From Curtobacterium aurantiacum (GTDB taxonomy: Bacteria > Actinomycetota > Actinomycetes > Actinomycetales > Microbacteriaceae): a DNA stretch of 64,000 bases. How positions within the stretch are numbered: position 1 is the stretch's first letter; the number at the start of each line of letters is the position of its first letter. Below, in pieces: positions 57,138 through 64,000 of the stretch. The notes under the pieces were generated by a model, which was not told the origin of the DNA, searched no databases, and was given only the letters and a program-made list of their open reading frames with translations. The stretch lies in contig NZ_JAHEWN010000010.1 in assembly GCF_018598555.1 (NCBI RefSeq), positions 1 through 64,000 of the forward strand, given 5' to 3'. Both the position numbers and the translations under genes were made by a program.

Positions 57138-57560
57138 TTACCCGCCGTACTCGACCTGGACCTGCTGGCCGGCGTCGGTGAGTTCGAGCTGCACCATCGA
57201 CCGCGCGCGCTCGATCCAGGGGCTGTCGGCACACCCGATCCAGACCGAGGTGCGGGGTTCGCAGTCCGTCACACACCACTCGGCGGCCCACCCGGTCAGG
57301 GCGTGCGCCAGGGCCTCACCGTGGTCGGCGAAGACGAGCGGTGCGACGGCCGAGCTGCGGGCGCTCCGGACCAGCCAGGTCACGGTGACGCGTGGCGGTG
57401 CCGGGAGGACGCGGATCTGCTCGTCGAGGGCGATCTCGACGAAGACCTGCCCGTAGGCGTTCTCCGGGAGGTCCTCGAGCTGGCGGTGGATCTCGACGAG
57501 GTCCTCGGCACCGCCCGCGATGAGGATGCGTTCGCTGGGCTGTCGCCGGGTCCGTGCCAT
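57138..57560 (-). CDS. SIP-domain protein (siderophore-interacting type)
   Basis: 140 residues forming only the C-terminal NAD(P)H-binding half of siderophore-interacting proteins: LIAGGAEDLVEIHRQLEDLP and YGQVFVEIA, with VTWLVRSARS. The FAD-binding half is absent, so alone it is unlikely to be a complete ferric-siderophore reductase. ATG 57560 lies six bases after TACCGT and within an iron-box promoter, supporting a role in iron use. Confidence 0.82.
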   Translation of the reverse strand: MARTRRQPSERILIAGGAEDLVEIHRQLEDLPENAYGQVFVEIALDEQIRVLPAPPRVTVTWLVRSARSSAVAPLVFADHGEALAHALTGWAAEWCVTDCEPRTSVWIGCADSPWIERARSMVQLELTDAGQQVQVEYGG

Positions 57561-57566
57561 GTGCCC

Positions 57567-57595
57567 ACGGTAAGGGAAGCCTTACCTCATCACAA
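57567..57595 (-). promoter_or_regulatory. Iron-box (DtxR/IdeR-type) promoter of the SIP gene
   Basis: TTGTGA (57595 to 57590) and TACCGT (57572 to 57567) spaced by 17 bases, with transcription start predicted at the ATG. Between and over the -10 lies GGTAAGG-N4-CCTTACC (57569-57586), an inverted repeat resembling the DtxR/IdeR consensus TTAGGTTAGGCTAACCTAA (about 13 of 19 by my alignment). The -35 overlaps the stop of the TetR gene. Confidence 0.7.
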
Positions 57596-58237
57596 GGGGG
57601 AACGACCGGTTCCGGCGATGTCCACAGCGGGCACGCCGAGTTCGTGCGACAGGAAGCGCCACATCCACGACAGGGCGACCGTGTTCGTCAGACCCGGGAC
57701 GCCCTGGGCGATCTGGGTGGCCACGCCGTCGCTGTACGCGGCGAGCTGCAGCGCGACGGTGTCGGGCTCGACCGCGTGGCGGAACACCCCGCTGTGCACC
57801 CCGCGCCGGATGACCCGCACCAGGCAGGCCTCCCACACGCGGATCCGTTCCGCGTACTCGGCCGCGACCTCCGGCCGCCGCACCACGGCCGTCCAGTAGT
57901 CCGACCAGATCCGCCAGTGCTGCCGGACCTGCTCGGTGTCGCCGAACAGCGGGGCCACGAGCATCCGGAGCCCCGCCAGCACGTCCGGCTCGGCATCGAC
58001 GGCAGCCACGATCGCGCCGTAGAACCGCTCCGTCTCGAGCACCACGACCTCGTTGAGGATCTCCGCGACGCTGCCGAAGTGGTAGGTGACGGTGCCGACG
58101 GAGACGCCGGCCTCGGCCGCGATGTCCCGCAGTCCGGTGGCGCCGACGCCGTTCCGGACGATCACCGCGCGGGCCGCCTCGACGATCATCGCGCGCCGCA
58201 CCTCCGGACGCTGCCGGACCCGAGCCGCCGCGGTCAC
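57590..58237 (-). CDS. TetR-family regulator
   Basis: 215 residues: N-terminal HTH (GLRDIAAEAGVSVGTVTYHF), ligand domain with Trp-rich helices. GTG 58237 overlaps the hydrolase stop as GTGA, so it is coexpressed with the hydrolase and transporter and may autoregulate them. Confidence 0.9.
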   Translation of the reverse strand: MTAAARVRQRPEVRRAMIVEAARAVIVRNGVGATGLRDIAAEAGVSVGTVTYHFGSVAEILNEVVVLETERFYGAIVAAVDAEPDVLAGLRMLVAPLFGDTEQVRQHWRIWSDYWTAVVRRPEVAAEYAERIRVWEACLVRVIRRGVHSGVFRHAVEPDTVALQLAAYSDGVATQIAQGVPGLTNTVALSWMWRFLSHELGVPAVDIAGTGRSPL

Positions 58238-60330
58238 GCCGAGGTCCTCGGCACGTCGTCGACGAAGGTCCGCTCGGTGACGAGCACCTCGGGTTCGTCG
58301 GGTCCGCCGTCGCGGGCCCAGGCACGCACGGTGTTGACGACGTGGAAGGCCTCGGCGTCGGCGGTGATGTCGGACGCGGTCTCCAGACGAGCGGCCCACT
58401 CCGGCTTGGTCAGACCGATCGACCATCGGGACGTCGCCCGCGCGCTCGTCGGGTCGTCGGAACGGATCCGGTACGTCTCGCGGGCGTCCTCGGTGAACAC
58501 CAGGCCGTCCGGGTAGACCCGCCCGCCGCCGTACCCGGGGTCGACGTCGAGCGTCCACTCCCCCGTCTCGACGTCGTGCGTCACGGTGCGCTGCGGCAGG
58601 GGCTCGGCCGGGGCGACGCGCTCGATCACGAGGGGCTCGGACCGCTCGGGCTCGCCGAAGGCCACCCCGTCGTCGGTCGACCGGGTCCAGGTGGGCAGGG
58701 TCACGCTCGACCCCGCGGGGTCGATCGTCACCGTGGCCTCGGTGCCGTGCGGCCACACCCACGGCCAGTACGACGACGAGACCGCGATGCGCAGGCGGTG
58801 TCCGGCCTCGAACCGGTGGCCCGTCGACACCAGACGCACGGGCAGCTCGGCCGGTGTGCCCGGGACCAGCGGCTCGTCGCGGTCCATGCCGTCGCGCTTC
58901 GCCGCGTTGAGCACCCCGCGGGTCACGAGCGTCGACGCCCCGTCCGGCGCGACGTCGCACAGGCGGACGGTCAGCGTGGCGCGGGGCTGGTCGCTCGTGA
59001 CCGACAACCGGACGAGCACGTTGCCGAGCAGGTCGAACGCCTTGCCGACGGGCAGGTCGAACGTGACCGACCGGCCGTCCTCGGCGCGCTGGTCCGGCGG
59101 CAGGTCGGTCGCGTTGCCGAACGGGAAGAACCTGCCGGCGTCCACGCCGGTGTGCTGCGGCGACCGCACGACGACCGGCCCGAGGTCGCCGCCGCGCAGT
59201 GCGGCGAGTGGCAGCACGCGCTCGTGGGTCGCGGCGGACGGCCACGCCTCGGCACCGACCCAGCGGCCACGGCGGCCGGCGTAGTACGGCGCGGGGGCTT
59301 CGCCCTCGTTGATCCAGGCGCGCAGTGCGGGGTCGTCCTCGACGCCCGTGTCGACCCCGCGCAGCCAGCGGTCCCACCACCGCAGGGTCTCCTGCAGGAA
59401 CCCGATCGACGGTCCCGGCGCGAGCCCCCGGTCCGGGTACTGGTGCGACCACGGCCCGACGATGCCCTTCACCGGGGCGTCGACGTTGGCCACGAGGCGG
59501 AGCACGGCGTCACGGTAGGGGTCCGCCCAGCCGCCGACCGCGAGCACCGCCGCGCGGATGCCGTCGTAGTCCTCGGCGGCGCTGCCGTGCCGCCAGTAGT
59601 CGTCGCGCTCCTGGTGTGCCAACCAGACCGGCGTCATCGGGCGGTTCGCCTCGAGGCGCTCCCGCCACCGGTCGACCCAGTCCGCGCCGACGACCTCGGG
59701 CCGGGGCGGGCGGGAGTTGAAGGCGAACATCGTCGCGCCCCACGCGGCCATGTCGATGCCGAGCACCGCGCCGCCGACGTAGTGCACGTCGTTGTCGTAC
59801 CGGTCGTCCGTCGAGCAGACCGTCACGATCGCCTTGAGCGCAGCGGGTGCCCGGGCCGCGAGCTGCAGTGCGTTGAAGCCGCCCCAGGAGATGCCGAACA
59901 TGCCGACGGCGCCCGTCGACCAGGGCTGCTCGGCGAGCCAGGCGATCACGGCCTCACCGTCGCGGAGCTCCTGCTCGCTGTACTCGTCGTCGAAGAACCC
60001 GTCCGACGACCCGGTGCCCCGGATGTCCACCCGCACCGAGGTGTACCCGTGCTGGGCGTACCAGGGGTGCCGCTCGGAGTCACGCGGCGCCGTCCAGTCG
60101 TCGAGCCGGTACGGCAGGTACTCGAGCAGCACCGGCGTCGGACCGATCGGCTCACCCGGCTGCGTCGGCGACTGCGACGGCGCCCAGATCCGGGCGTGCA
60201 GCCGGACGCCGTCGGGCATCGGGATCCACTCGTCGCGGACGGTCACGCCCGCCGGCACCGAGCCGGGGTCTCCGATGGCGGTGAAGGTGGCGGCGGCGGT
60301 GCCGTGGTCGGTGCCGTCGTCGGTCGTCAT
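58234..60330 (-). CDS. CocE/NonD-family (S15-type) hydrolase
   Basis: 698 residues: alpha/beta hydrolase with Ser148 in GISWGG, Asp270 in GGWADPY and His296 in PWSHQYPD, then the jelly-roll C-terminal domain. Family members are Xaa-Pro dipeptidyl-peptidases, cocaine esterase or glutaryl-acylases. Beside a dipeptide-type ABC transporter a peptidase role is plausible. No signal peptide. ATG 60330 has GGGAGGA upstream; ATGA overlap with the ABC ATPase. Confidence 0.88.
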   Translation of the reverse strand: MTTDDGTDHGTAAATFTAIGDPGSVPAGVTVRDEWIPMPDGVRLHARIWAPSQSPTQPGEPIGPTPVLLEYLPYRLDDWTAPRDSERHPWYAQHGYTSVRVDIRGTGSSDGFFDDEYSEQELRDGEAVIAWLAEQPWSTGAVGMFGISWGGFNALQLAARAPAALKAIVTVCSTDDRYDNDVHYVGGAVLGIDMAAWGATMFAFNSRPPRPEVVGADWVDRWRERLEANRPMTPVWLAHQERDDYWRHGSAAEDYDGIRAAVLAVGGWADPYRDAVLRLVANVDAPVKGIVGPWSHQYPDRGLAPGPSIGFLQETLRWWDRWLRGVDTGVEDDPALRAWINEGEAPAPYYAGRRGRWVGAEAWPSAATHERVLPLAALRGGDLGPVVVRSPQHTGVDAGRFFPFGNATDLPPDQRAEDGRSVTFDLPVGKAFDLLGNVLVRLSVTSDQPRATLTVRLCDVAPDGASTLVTRGVLNAAKRDGMDRDEPLVPGTPAELPVRLVSTGHRFEAGHRLRIAVSSSYWPWVWPHGTEATVTIDPAGSSVTLPTWTRSTDDGVAFGEPERSEPLVIERVAPAEPLPQRTVTHDVETGEWTLDVDPGYGGGRVYPDGLVFTEDARETYRIRSDDPTSARATSRWSIGLTKPEWAARLETASDITADAEAFHVVNTVRAWARDGGPDEPEVLVTERTFVDDVPRTSA

Positions 60331-62114
60331 GCGTCCTCCCAGTTGCGGGTGCGGTGTCCGTCGCCGTGGTCCGTCCAGCCGTCGGTGTGCCGCCAGCGCG
60401 GCACCCCGTCGCCGACGTCGGGCAGGGTCGTGCTGCCGGGTTCGAGCGTCGCGGCGAGCAGCGTCGAGGTGTACGGGTGGTTCGGGCCGGTGAACACGCG
60501 CTCGGTCGGCCCGATCTCGACGATCCGGCCGCCGGTCATCACCGCCACCCGGTCGGCCACGCCCCGCACCACGGCGAGGTCGTGGCTGATGAAGAGGCAG
60601 GCGAGCCCCCGCTCGCGCTGCAGGTCGGCCAGCAGCGCGAGGATCCCGGCCTGCACCTGCACGTCGAGCGCGGTGGTGATCTCGTCCGCGATGACGAGCG
60701 ATGGTTCGGCCGCCAGCGCCCGTGCGATCCCGACGCGCTGCCGCTGCCCGCCGGACAGCTGCGCGGGCAGTCGGTCGGCGAACTCCGGGCCGAGCCCGAC
60801 CTGCGTCAGGAGGGCCGCGACGCGTTCTCGGGAGGACGAGCCGCTGAACAGCCGGAGCGGCCGTGCGATCGCGGCTCCGACGGTGCGCCGCGGGTTGAGC
60901 GAGGTGTCCGCGTTCTGGAACACGAGCTGCACGGCGCGGCGCAGGTCCGCCGACCGCGCGGCGATCGGCTCGCGCAGGTCGCCACGGGTCGCGCCGTCGT
61001 CGTAGGTGAACGTCCCCGACTCGGCCGGCACCAGGCCGGCCAGCGCCGTGGCGAGCGTCGACTTGCCGCTGCCGGACTCGCCGACGACGGCGAGCGTCTC
61101 GTGCGCGGCGATCGTGAACGAGACGCCGTCGACGGCGGCCGGCAGGCCGCGGCCGTAGCGGATCACGAGGTCGTCCGCGGTCACCACGGGGCGGGCTGCG
61201 CGCTCGGGAGGCGCGGTGCGGGTGGCCGTGGAGCTGACCGTCCCGGGGACGGTCACGTCGTCGGGCGCGGCTCGCGTTCCTCCCGGCCGTCGCCCGTCCG
61301 GCACCGCGGCCAGCAGGGCGCGCGTGTACTCGTGCTGCGGAGCGGCGAAGAGCGCCGCCGTGGCGGCGTGCTCGACGACCTCGCCGTCGCGCATCACGGC
61401 GATCTCGTCCGCCATGGCGGACACCACCCCGAGGTCGTGGCTGACGAGCAGGACGGCCATGCCGAGCTGCCGACCGAGGGCGGCGACCAGGTCGAGGACC
61501 GCGGCCTGGGTGACCACGTCGAGGGCGGTGGTCGGTTCGTCGAGGACGAGCACGCGCGGCCGGGCGGCGACGGCCATCGCGATGGCGATGCGCTGCTGCT
61601 GTCCGCCGGACAGCTGGTGCGGGTACCGGCGGACGATCGCGTCGGGGTCCGGCAGCCGGACCAACCGGACCAGCTCGGCGACGCGTTCGGGGCCGTCGGG
61701 CTCGCCGTGGGCGCGGAGGGCCTCGCGGATCTGCTCGCCCACACGCATCGACGGGGTCAGGGCCTGCCCGGCGTTCTGGGCGACGACCGAGGCGGTACCG
61801 CCACGGAGTTCCCGACGGCCGGCCGGTGACAGCGCGAAGACGTCGGCGCCGTCGACCCGGACCGTGCCGTTGTCGATCGACGATCCGGCGCGGAGGTGCG
61901 CGAGCAGGGTCCGCGCGACGGTGGACTTGCCGCTGCCGGACTCGCCGACCAGGCCGAGCGTGCGACCGGCCTCGATCGCGAACGAGACACCCCGGACGAC
62001 GGGGACGCGCCGCTTGCCGGCGGCGTACGAGATGGACAGGTCGTCGACGCGCACGATCGCGTCGGGCGTGGTCGTCGTCGCTGCGGACGTGGTGGCGGTG
62101 TCGGTGCGGGTCAT
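60327..62114 (-). CDS. Fused dual ABC transporter ATPase (DppD-DppF type)
   Basis: 595 residues with two nucleotide-binding domains in one chain: each has GESGSGKST (near residues 45 and 345), LSGGQQQR or LSGGQRQR and a D-E Walker B. Separate dppD and dppF genes are more usual. Each half carries the C-terminal oligopeptide-type extension (HEYTRALLAAVPDG; NHPYTSTLLAATLEPG). Powers dipeptide/nickel/oligopeptide uptake. ATGA overlap with the upstream permease. Confidence 0.92.
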   Translation of the reverse strand: MTRTDTATTSAATTTTPDAIVRVDDLSISYAAGKRRVPVVRGVSFAIEAGRTLGLVGESGSGKSTVARTLLAHLRAGSSIDNGTVRVDGADVFALSPAGRRELRGGTASVVAQNAGQALTPSMRVGEQIREALRAHGEPDGPERVAELVRLVRLPDPDAIVRRYPHQLSGGQQQRIAIAMAVAARPRVLVLDEPTTALDVVTQAAVLDLVAALGRQLGMAVLLVSHDLGVVSAMADEIAVMRDGEVVEHAATAALFAAPQHEYTRALLAAVPDGRRPGGTRAAPDDVTVPGTVSSTATRTAPPERAARPVVTADDLVIRYGRGLPAAVDGVSFTIAAHETLAVVGESGSGKSTLATALAGLVPAESGTFTYDDGATRGDLREPIAARSADLRRAVQLVFQNADTSLNPRRTVGAAIARPLRLFSGSSSRERVAALLTQVGLGPEFADRLPAQLSGGQRQRVGIARALAAEPSLVIADEITTALDVQVQAGILALLADLQRERGLACLFISHDLAVVRGVADRVAVMTGGRIVEIGPTERVFTGPNHPYTSTLLAATLEPGSTTLPDVGDGVPRWRHTDGWTDHGDGHRTRNWEDA

Positions 62115-62995
62115 GCGCTGACTCCCTGCTTGGCACGGTCGACGCCGAGCGACTTGCTCAGGCCGTCGGCCGCGAGGTTCAGTCCGATCACCAGCGTGGC
62201 GAGCGCCACGATCGGGGCGAGCGTGCCGAGCGGCACCACGGTGAGCGCGGTGCGGTTCTCCTGCACCATGAGGCCCCAGTCCGGCGTCGGCGGGTTCGCG
62301 CCGAAGCCCAGGAAGGACAGCGACGCGACGAGCAGGACGATCCACGAGGCCCGCATCGCGTACTCGACGAGCACGACGTCGAGCACGTTCGGCAGGATCT
62401 CGCGGAACACGATCGACAGCGGCCGCTCGCCCTGGGCGCGGGCGGCGGTGACGTAGTCCTGGGTGATCACGGTGCGGGCGGCACCCCGGACGACCCGGGT
62501 CACCGCGGGCGCGTAGACGACCGTGACGGCGAGGACGATGACCCAGAGGCCGGCGTCGAAGACCGTCACGACGACCAGGAGCGCCAGGATCGAGGGCACG
62601 CTGAGCAGGGCGTCGACGACGCGCATGACGACCTCGTCGAACCAGTTGTCGGCGTAGGCCGTGACGCAGCCGAGCACGGTGCCGACCGCGACCGCGATCG
62701 TGGTCGCGAGGAACGTCACGGACAGGGCGTACCGGCCGCCGTTCAGGGTGCGGGACAGCACGTCACGCCCGTACTGGTCGGTGCCGAGCCAGTGCGTCCA
62801 CGTCGGACCGGCGAGCACGTCACCGGCGTTCGTGGCCACCGGGTCGTGCCCGGCGATGACGGGCGCGAGCAGGGCGAGGACGACGTGCACGGCGATGAGG
62901 CCGAGGCCGATGCTCAGTGCCGTCGATCCGCGGAGCGGTGCGACGGCTCCGGCGAGCACGGCGCGTCCCCGGCGGCTGGGTGCGGTGGCAGTCAT
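62111..62995 (-). CDS. Dipeptide/oligopeptide ABC permease (DppC type)
   Basis: 294 residues, GTDQYGRDVLSRTLNGGRYA after the first helix and the EAA loop EILPNVLDVVLVEYAM, six predicted helices. ATGA overlaps with both neighbours. Confidence 0.93.
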   Translation of the reverse strand: MTATAPSRRGRAVLAGAVAPLRGSTALSIGLGLIAVHVVLALLAPVIAGHDPVATNAGDVLAGPTWTHWLGTDQYGRDVLSRTLNGGRYALSVTFLATTIAVAVGTVLGCVTAYADNWFDEVVMRVVDALLSVPSILALLVVVTVFDAGLWVIVLAVTVVYAPAVTRVVRGAARTVITQDYVTAARAQGERPLSIVFREILPNVLDVVLVEYAMRASWIVLLVASLSFLGFGANPPTPDWGLMVQENRTALTVVPLGTLAPIVALATLVIGLNLAADGLSKSLGVDRAKQGVSA

Positions 62996-64000
62996 GCTGC
63001 GGCCTTCCTGGTGCTGCGCGTGCTGCGGATGCGCGTGCGGGGTCGTCGCTGACGGGTCCGGAGCTTCGGGTCGAGTGCGAGCGCGACGAGGTCGGCGGCG
63101 AGGTTGCAGACGACGTAGATCAGTGCGCTCAGCAGTGCGATCGCCTCGATCGTGGGCAGGTCGCGGTTGAACACCGACTCGAGCATGAGCTTGCCCATGC
63201 CCGGGTAGTTGAAGACGTTCTCGACCACCACGACGCCGCCGAGCAGCCACGCGACGTTGAGCGCGACGACGTTGAGCGTCGGCAGCAGGGCGCTCGGCAC
63301 CGCGTGCTTCCAGACCACCCGGCGCATCGTCAGGCCCTTGAGCTCGGCCGTCGTGACGAACTCCGACGCCATCACGTCGATCGTCGAGGAGCGAGCCGTC
63401 CGCACGATGTAGGCGGCCATCGCGAGGGTCAGCACGATGATCGGCAGCCAGATGGTGGGCAGCAGCTCGGCGACGGTGGCGTCGCTCCCCCGCAGCACGA
63501 CGGCGGGGAAGACCGGCAGGCCGATGGCGAACAGCAGGACCAGGACGGTGGCGACCATGAACTCCGGCACGCTCATCACGACGAGGCTGACGATCGAGAT
63601 GACCTTGTCGGTCGGGCGGCCGCGGCGGACACCGGCGACCACGCCGAGCGTCAGGGACACGGTGACGCCGACGAGCATCGCGGGCACGGCGATGAGCATG
63701 CTGTTCCGGAAGGCCGTGAACAGCGTCGGGGCGACCGGTTCGCCGCTGACGAGCGAGGTGCCGAAGTCGCCGTGCACCGCGCCGCCGAGCCACTGCAGGT
63801 AGCGGAGCCAGACGTTCTGGTCGAGACCGAGGGTCTCGCGCAGCTGCTTGACGGCGTCGGGGGTGGCGTTCTGCCCGAGCAGCTGCTGGGCGACGTCACC
63901 GGGGAGCGCCTGCACCGCGAGGAACACGAAGAGCGAGGCGAGCACCACCGTGAGCACGGCGATGCCGACCCGGCGGAGGACGGGGACGAGGACGTCCGAC
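62992..64000 (-). CDS. Dipeptide/oligopeptide ABC permease (DppB type), 5' end outside window
   Basis: Six helices, PGMGKLMLESVFNRD and the EAA-like loop (ELKGLTMRRVVWKHAVPSAL). The frame is still open at the window edge, and the N-terminal RRVGIAVLTVVLASLFVFLAVQ helix is nearly complete. The start lies just beyond 64000, where a substrate-binding protein would be expected. Confidence 0.9.
   Translation of the reverse strand, partial: SDVLVPVLRRVGIAVLTVVLASLFVFLAVQALPGDVAQQLLGQNATPDAVKQLRETLGLDQNVWLRYLQWLGGAVHGDFGTSLVSGEPVAPTLFTAFRNSMLIAVPAMLVGVTVSLTLGVVAGVRRGRPTDKVISIVSLVVMSVPEFMVATVLVLLFAIGLPVFPAVVLRGSDATVAELLPTIWLPIIVLTLAMAAYIVRTARSSTIDVMASEFVTTAELKGLTMRRVVWKHAVPSALLPTLNVVALNVAWLLGGVVVVENVFNYPGMGKLMLESVFNRDLPTIEAIALLSALIYVVCNLAADLVALALDPKLRTRQRRPRTRIRSTRSTRKAAA

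Noticed and set aside
57117-57140. Second iron box before dps
   Set aside because: The AGGCT core is present but only about 11 of 19 positions fit and no clean dyad is seen.

Overview
The window is 64 kb of very GC-rich DNA from an actinobacterium. Gene content and order (trpD | ctaE-qcrCAB, yajC-secDF-rel, ruvCAB-yebC, pdxST-HIT-thrS), many GTG starts, ATGA/GTGA-coupled operons and promoters placed directly against start codons point to the family Microbacteriaceae. A Curtobacterium-like organism is my best guess from overall feel, not proof. There are no rRNA or tRNA genes, CRISPR arrays, phage genes or intact insertion sequences.

Layout. 1-351: gene-free tandem repeats. 352-5800: trpD divergent from the cytochrome oxidase subunit III / cytochrome bc1 operon (ctaE-qcrC-qcrA-qcrB). 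5.9-14.3 kb: a metallophosphoesterase, a Stealth-type sugar-phosphate transferase, a three-gene SDR/SGNH/membrane-protein operon, deoC, a ROK sugar kinase and an AbiEi-like orphan. 14.5-28.8 kb (minus strand): the core block rel, rhodanese, secF, secD, yajC, ruvB, ruvA, ruvC, yebC, pdxT, pdxS, HIT, thrS, apt. 29.0-30.1 kb: a sparsely coding stretch with two small ORFs. 30.1-40.4 kb: a ClpC-like chaperone ATPase under an HspR-type (HAIR) operator, YbaK, a second YidC-like insertase, an MFS pump, Nudix, Usp, a secreted SGNH lipase and a PRC-barrel protein. 40.4-53.7 kb: a surface-glycan locus. 53.8-56.4 kb: DedA with a two-component system. 56.5-57.6 kb: Dps and an iron-box-controlled SIP-domain protein. 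57.6-64 kb: TetR, an S15-type hydrolase and a dipeptide-type ABC transporter, cut by the window end.

The most interesting region is 40,428-53,724. It encodes homologues of GmhA (sedoheptulose-7-phosphate isomerase), GmhB (heptose-bisphosphate phosphatase) and two separate HldE-type kinase/nucleotidyltransferase fusions. It also carries three GT9 (heptosyltransferase-family), two GT4-like and one GT2 glycosyltransferases, an SDR and an aldehyde dehydrogenase. This is the full enzyme set for nucleotide-activated glycero-manno-heptose, in a Gram-positive that has no LPS. I infer a heptose-containing cell-wall glycan or glycolipid; the product is not deducible from sequence. The Stealth protein near 8 kb may also act on a surface glycan.

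Regulation and repeats. At least eight genes have a TANNNT-like -10 box 6-7 bases before ATG/GTG, the layout expected for leaderless mRNAs, and I used this to choose starts. A family of about 45-base palindromic repeats (arms GACGGnCGGGAGGC ... GCCTCCCGnCCGTC) sits in at least six intergenic gaps, two of which look like terminators. Two further dispersed repeat families fill other gaps.
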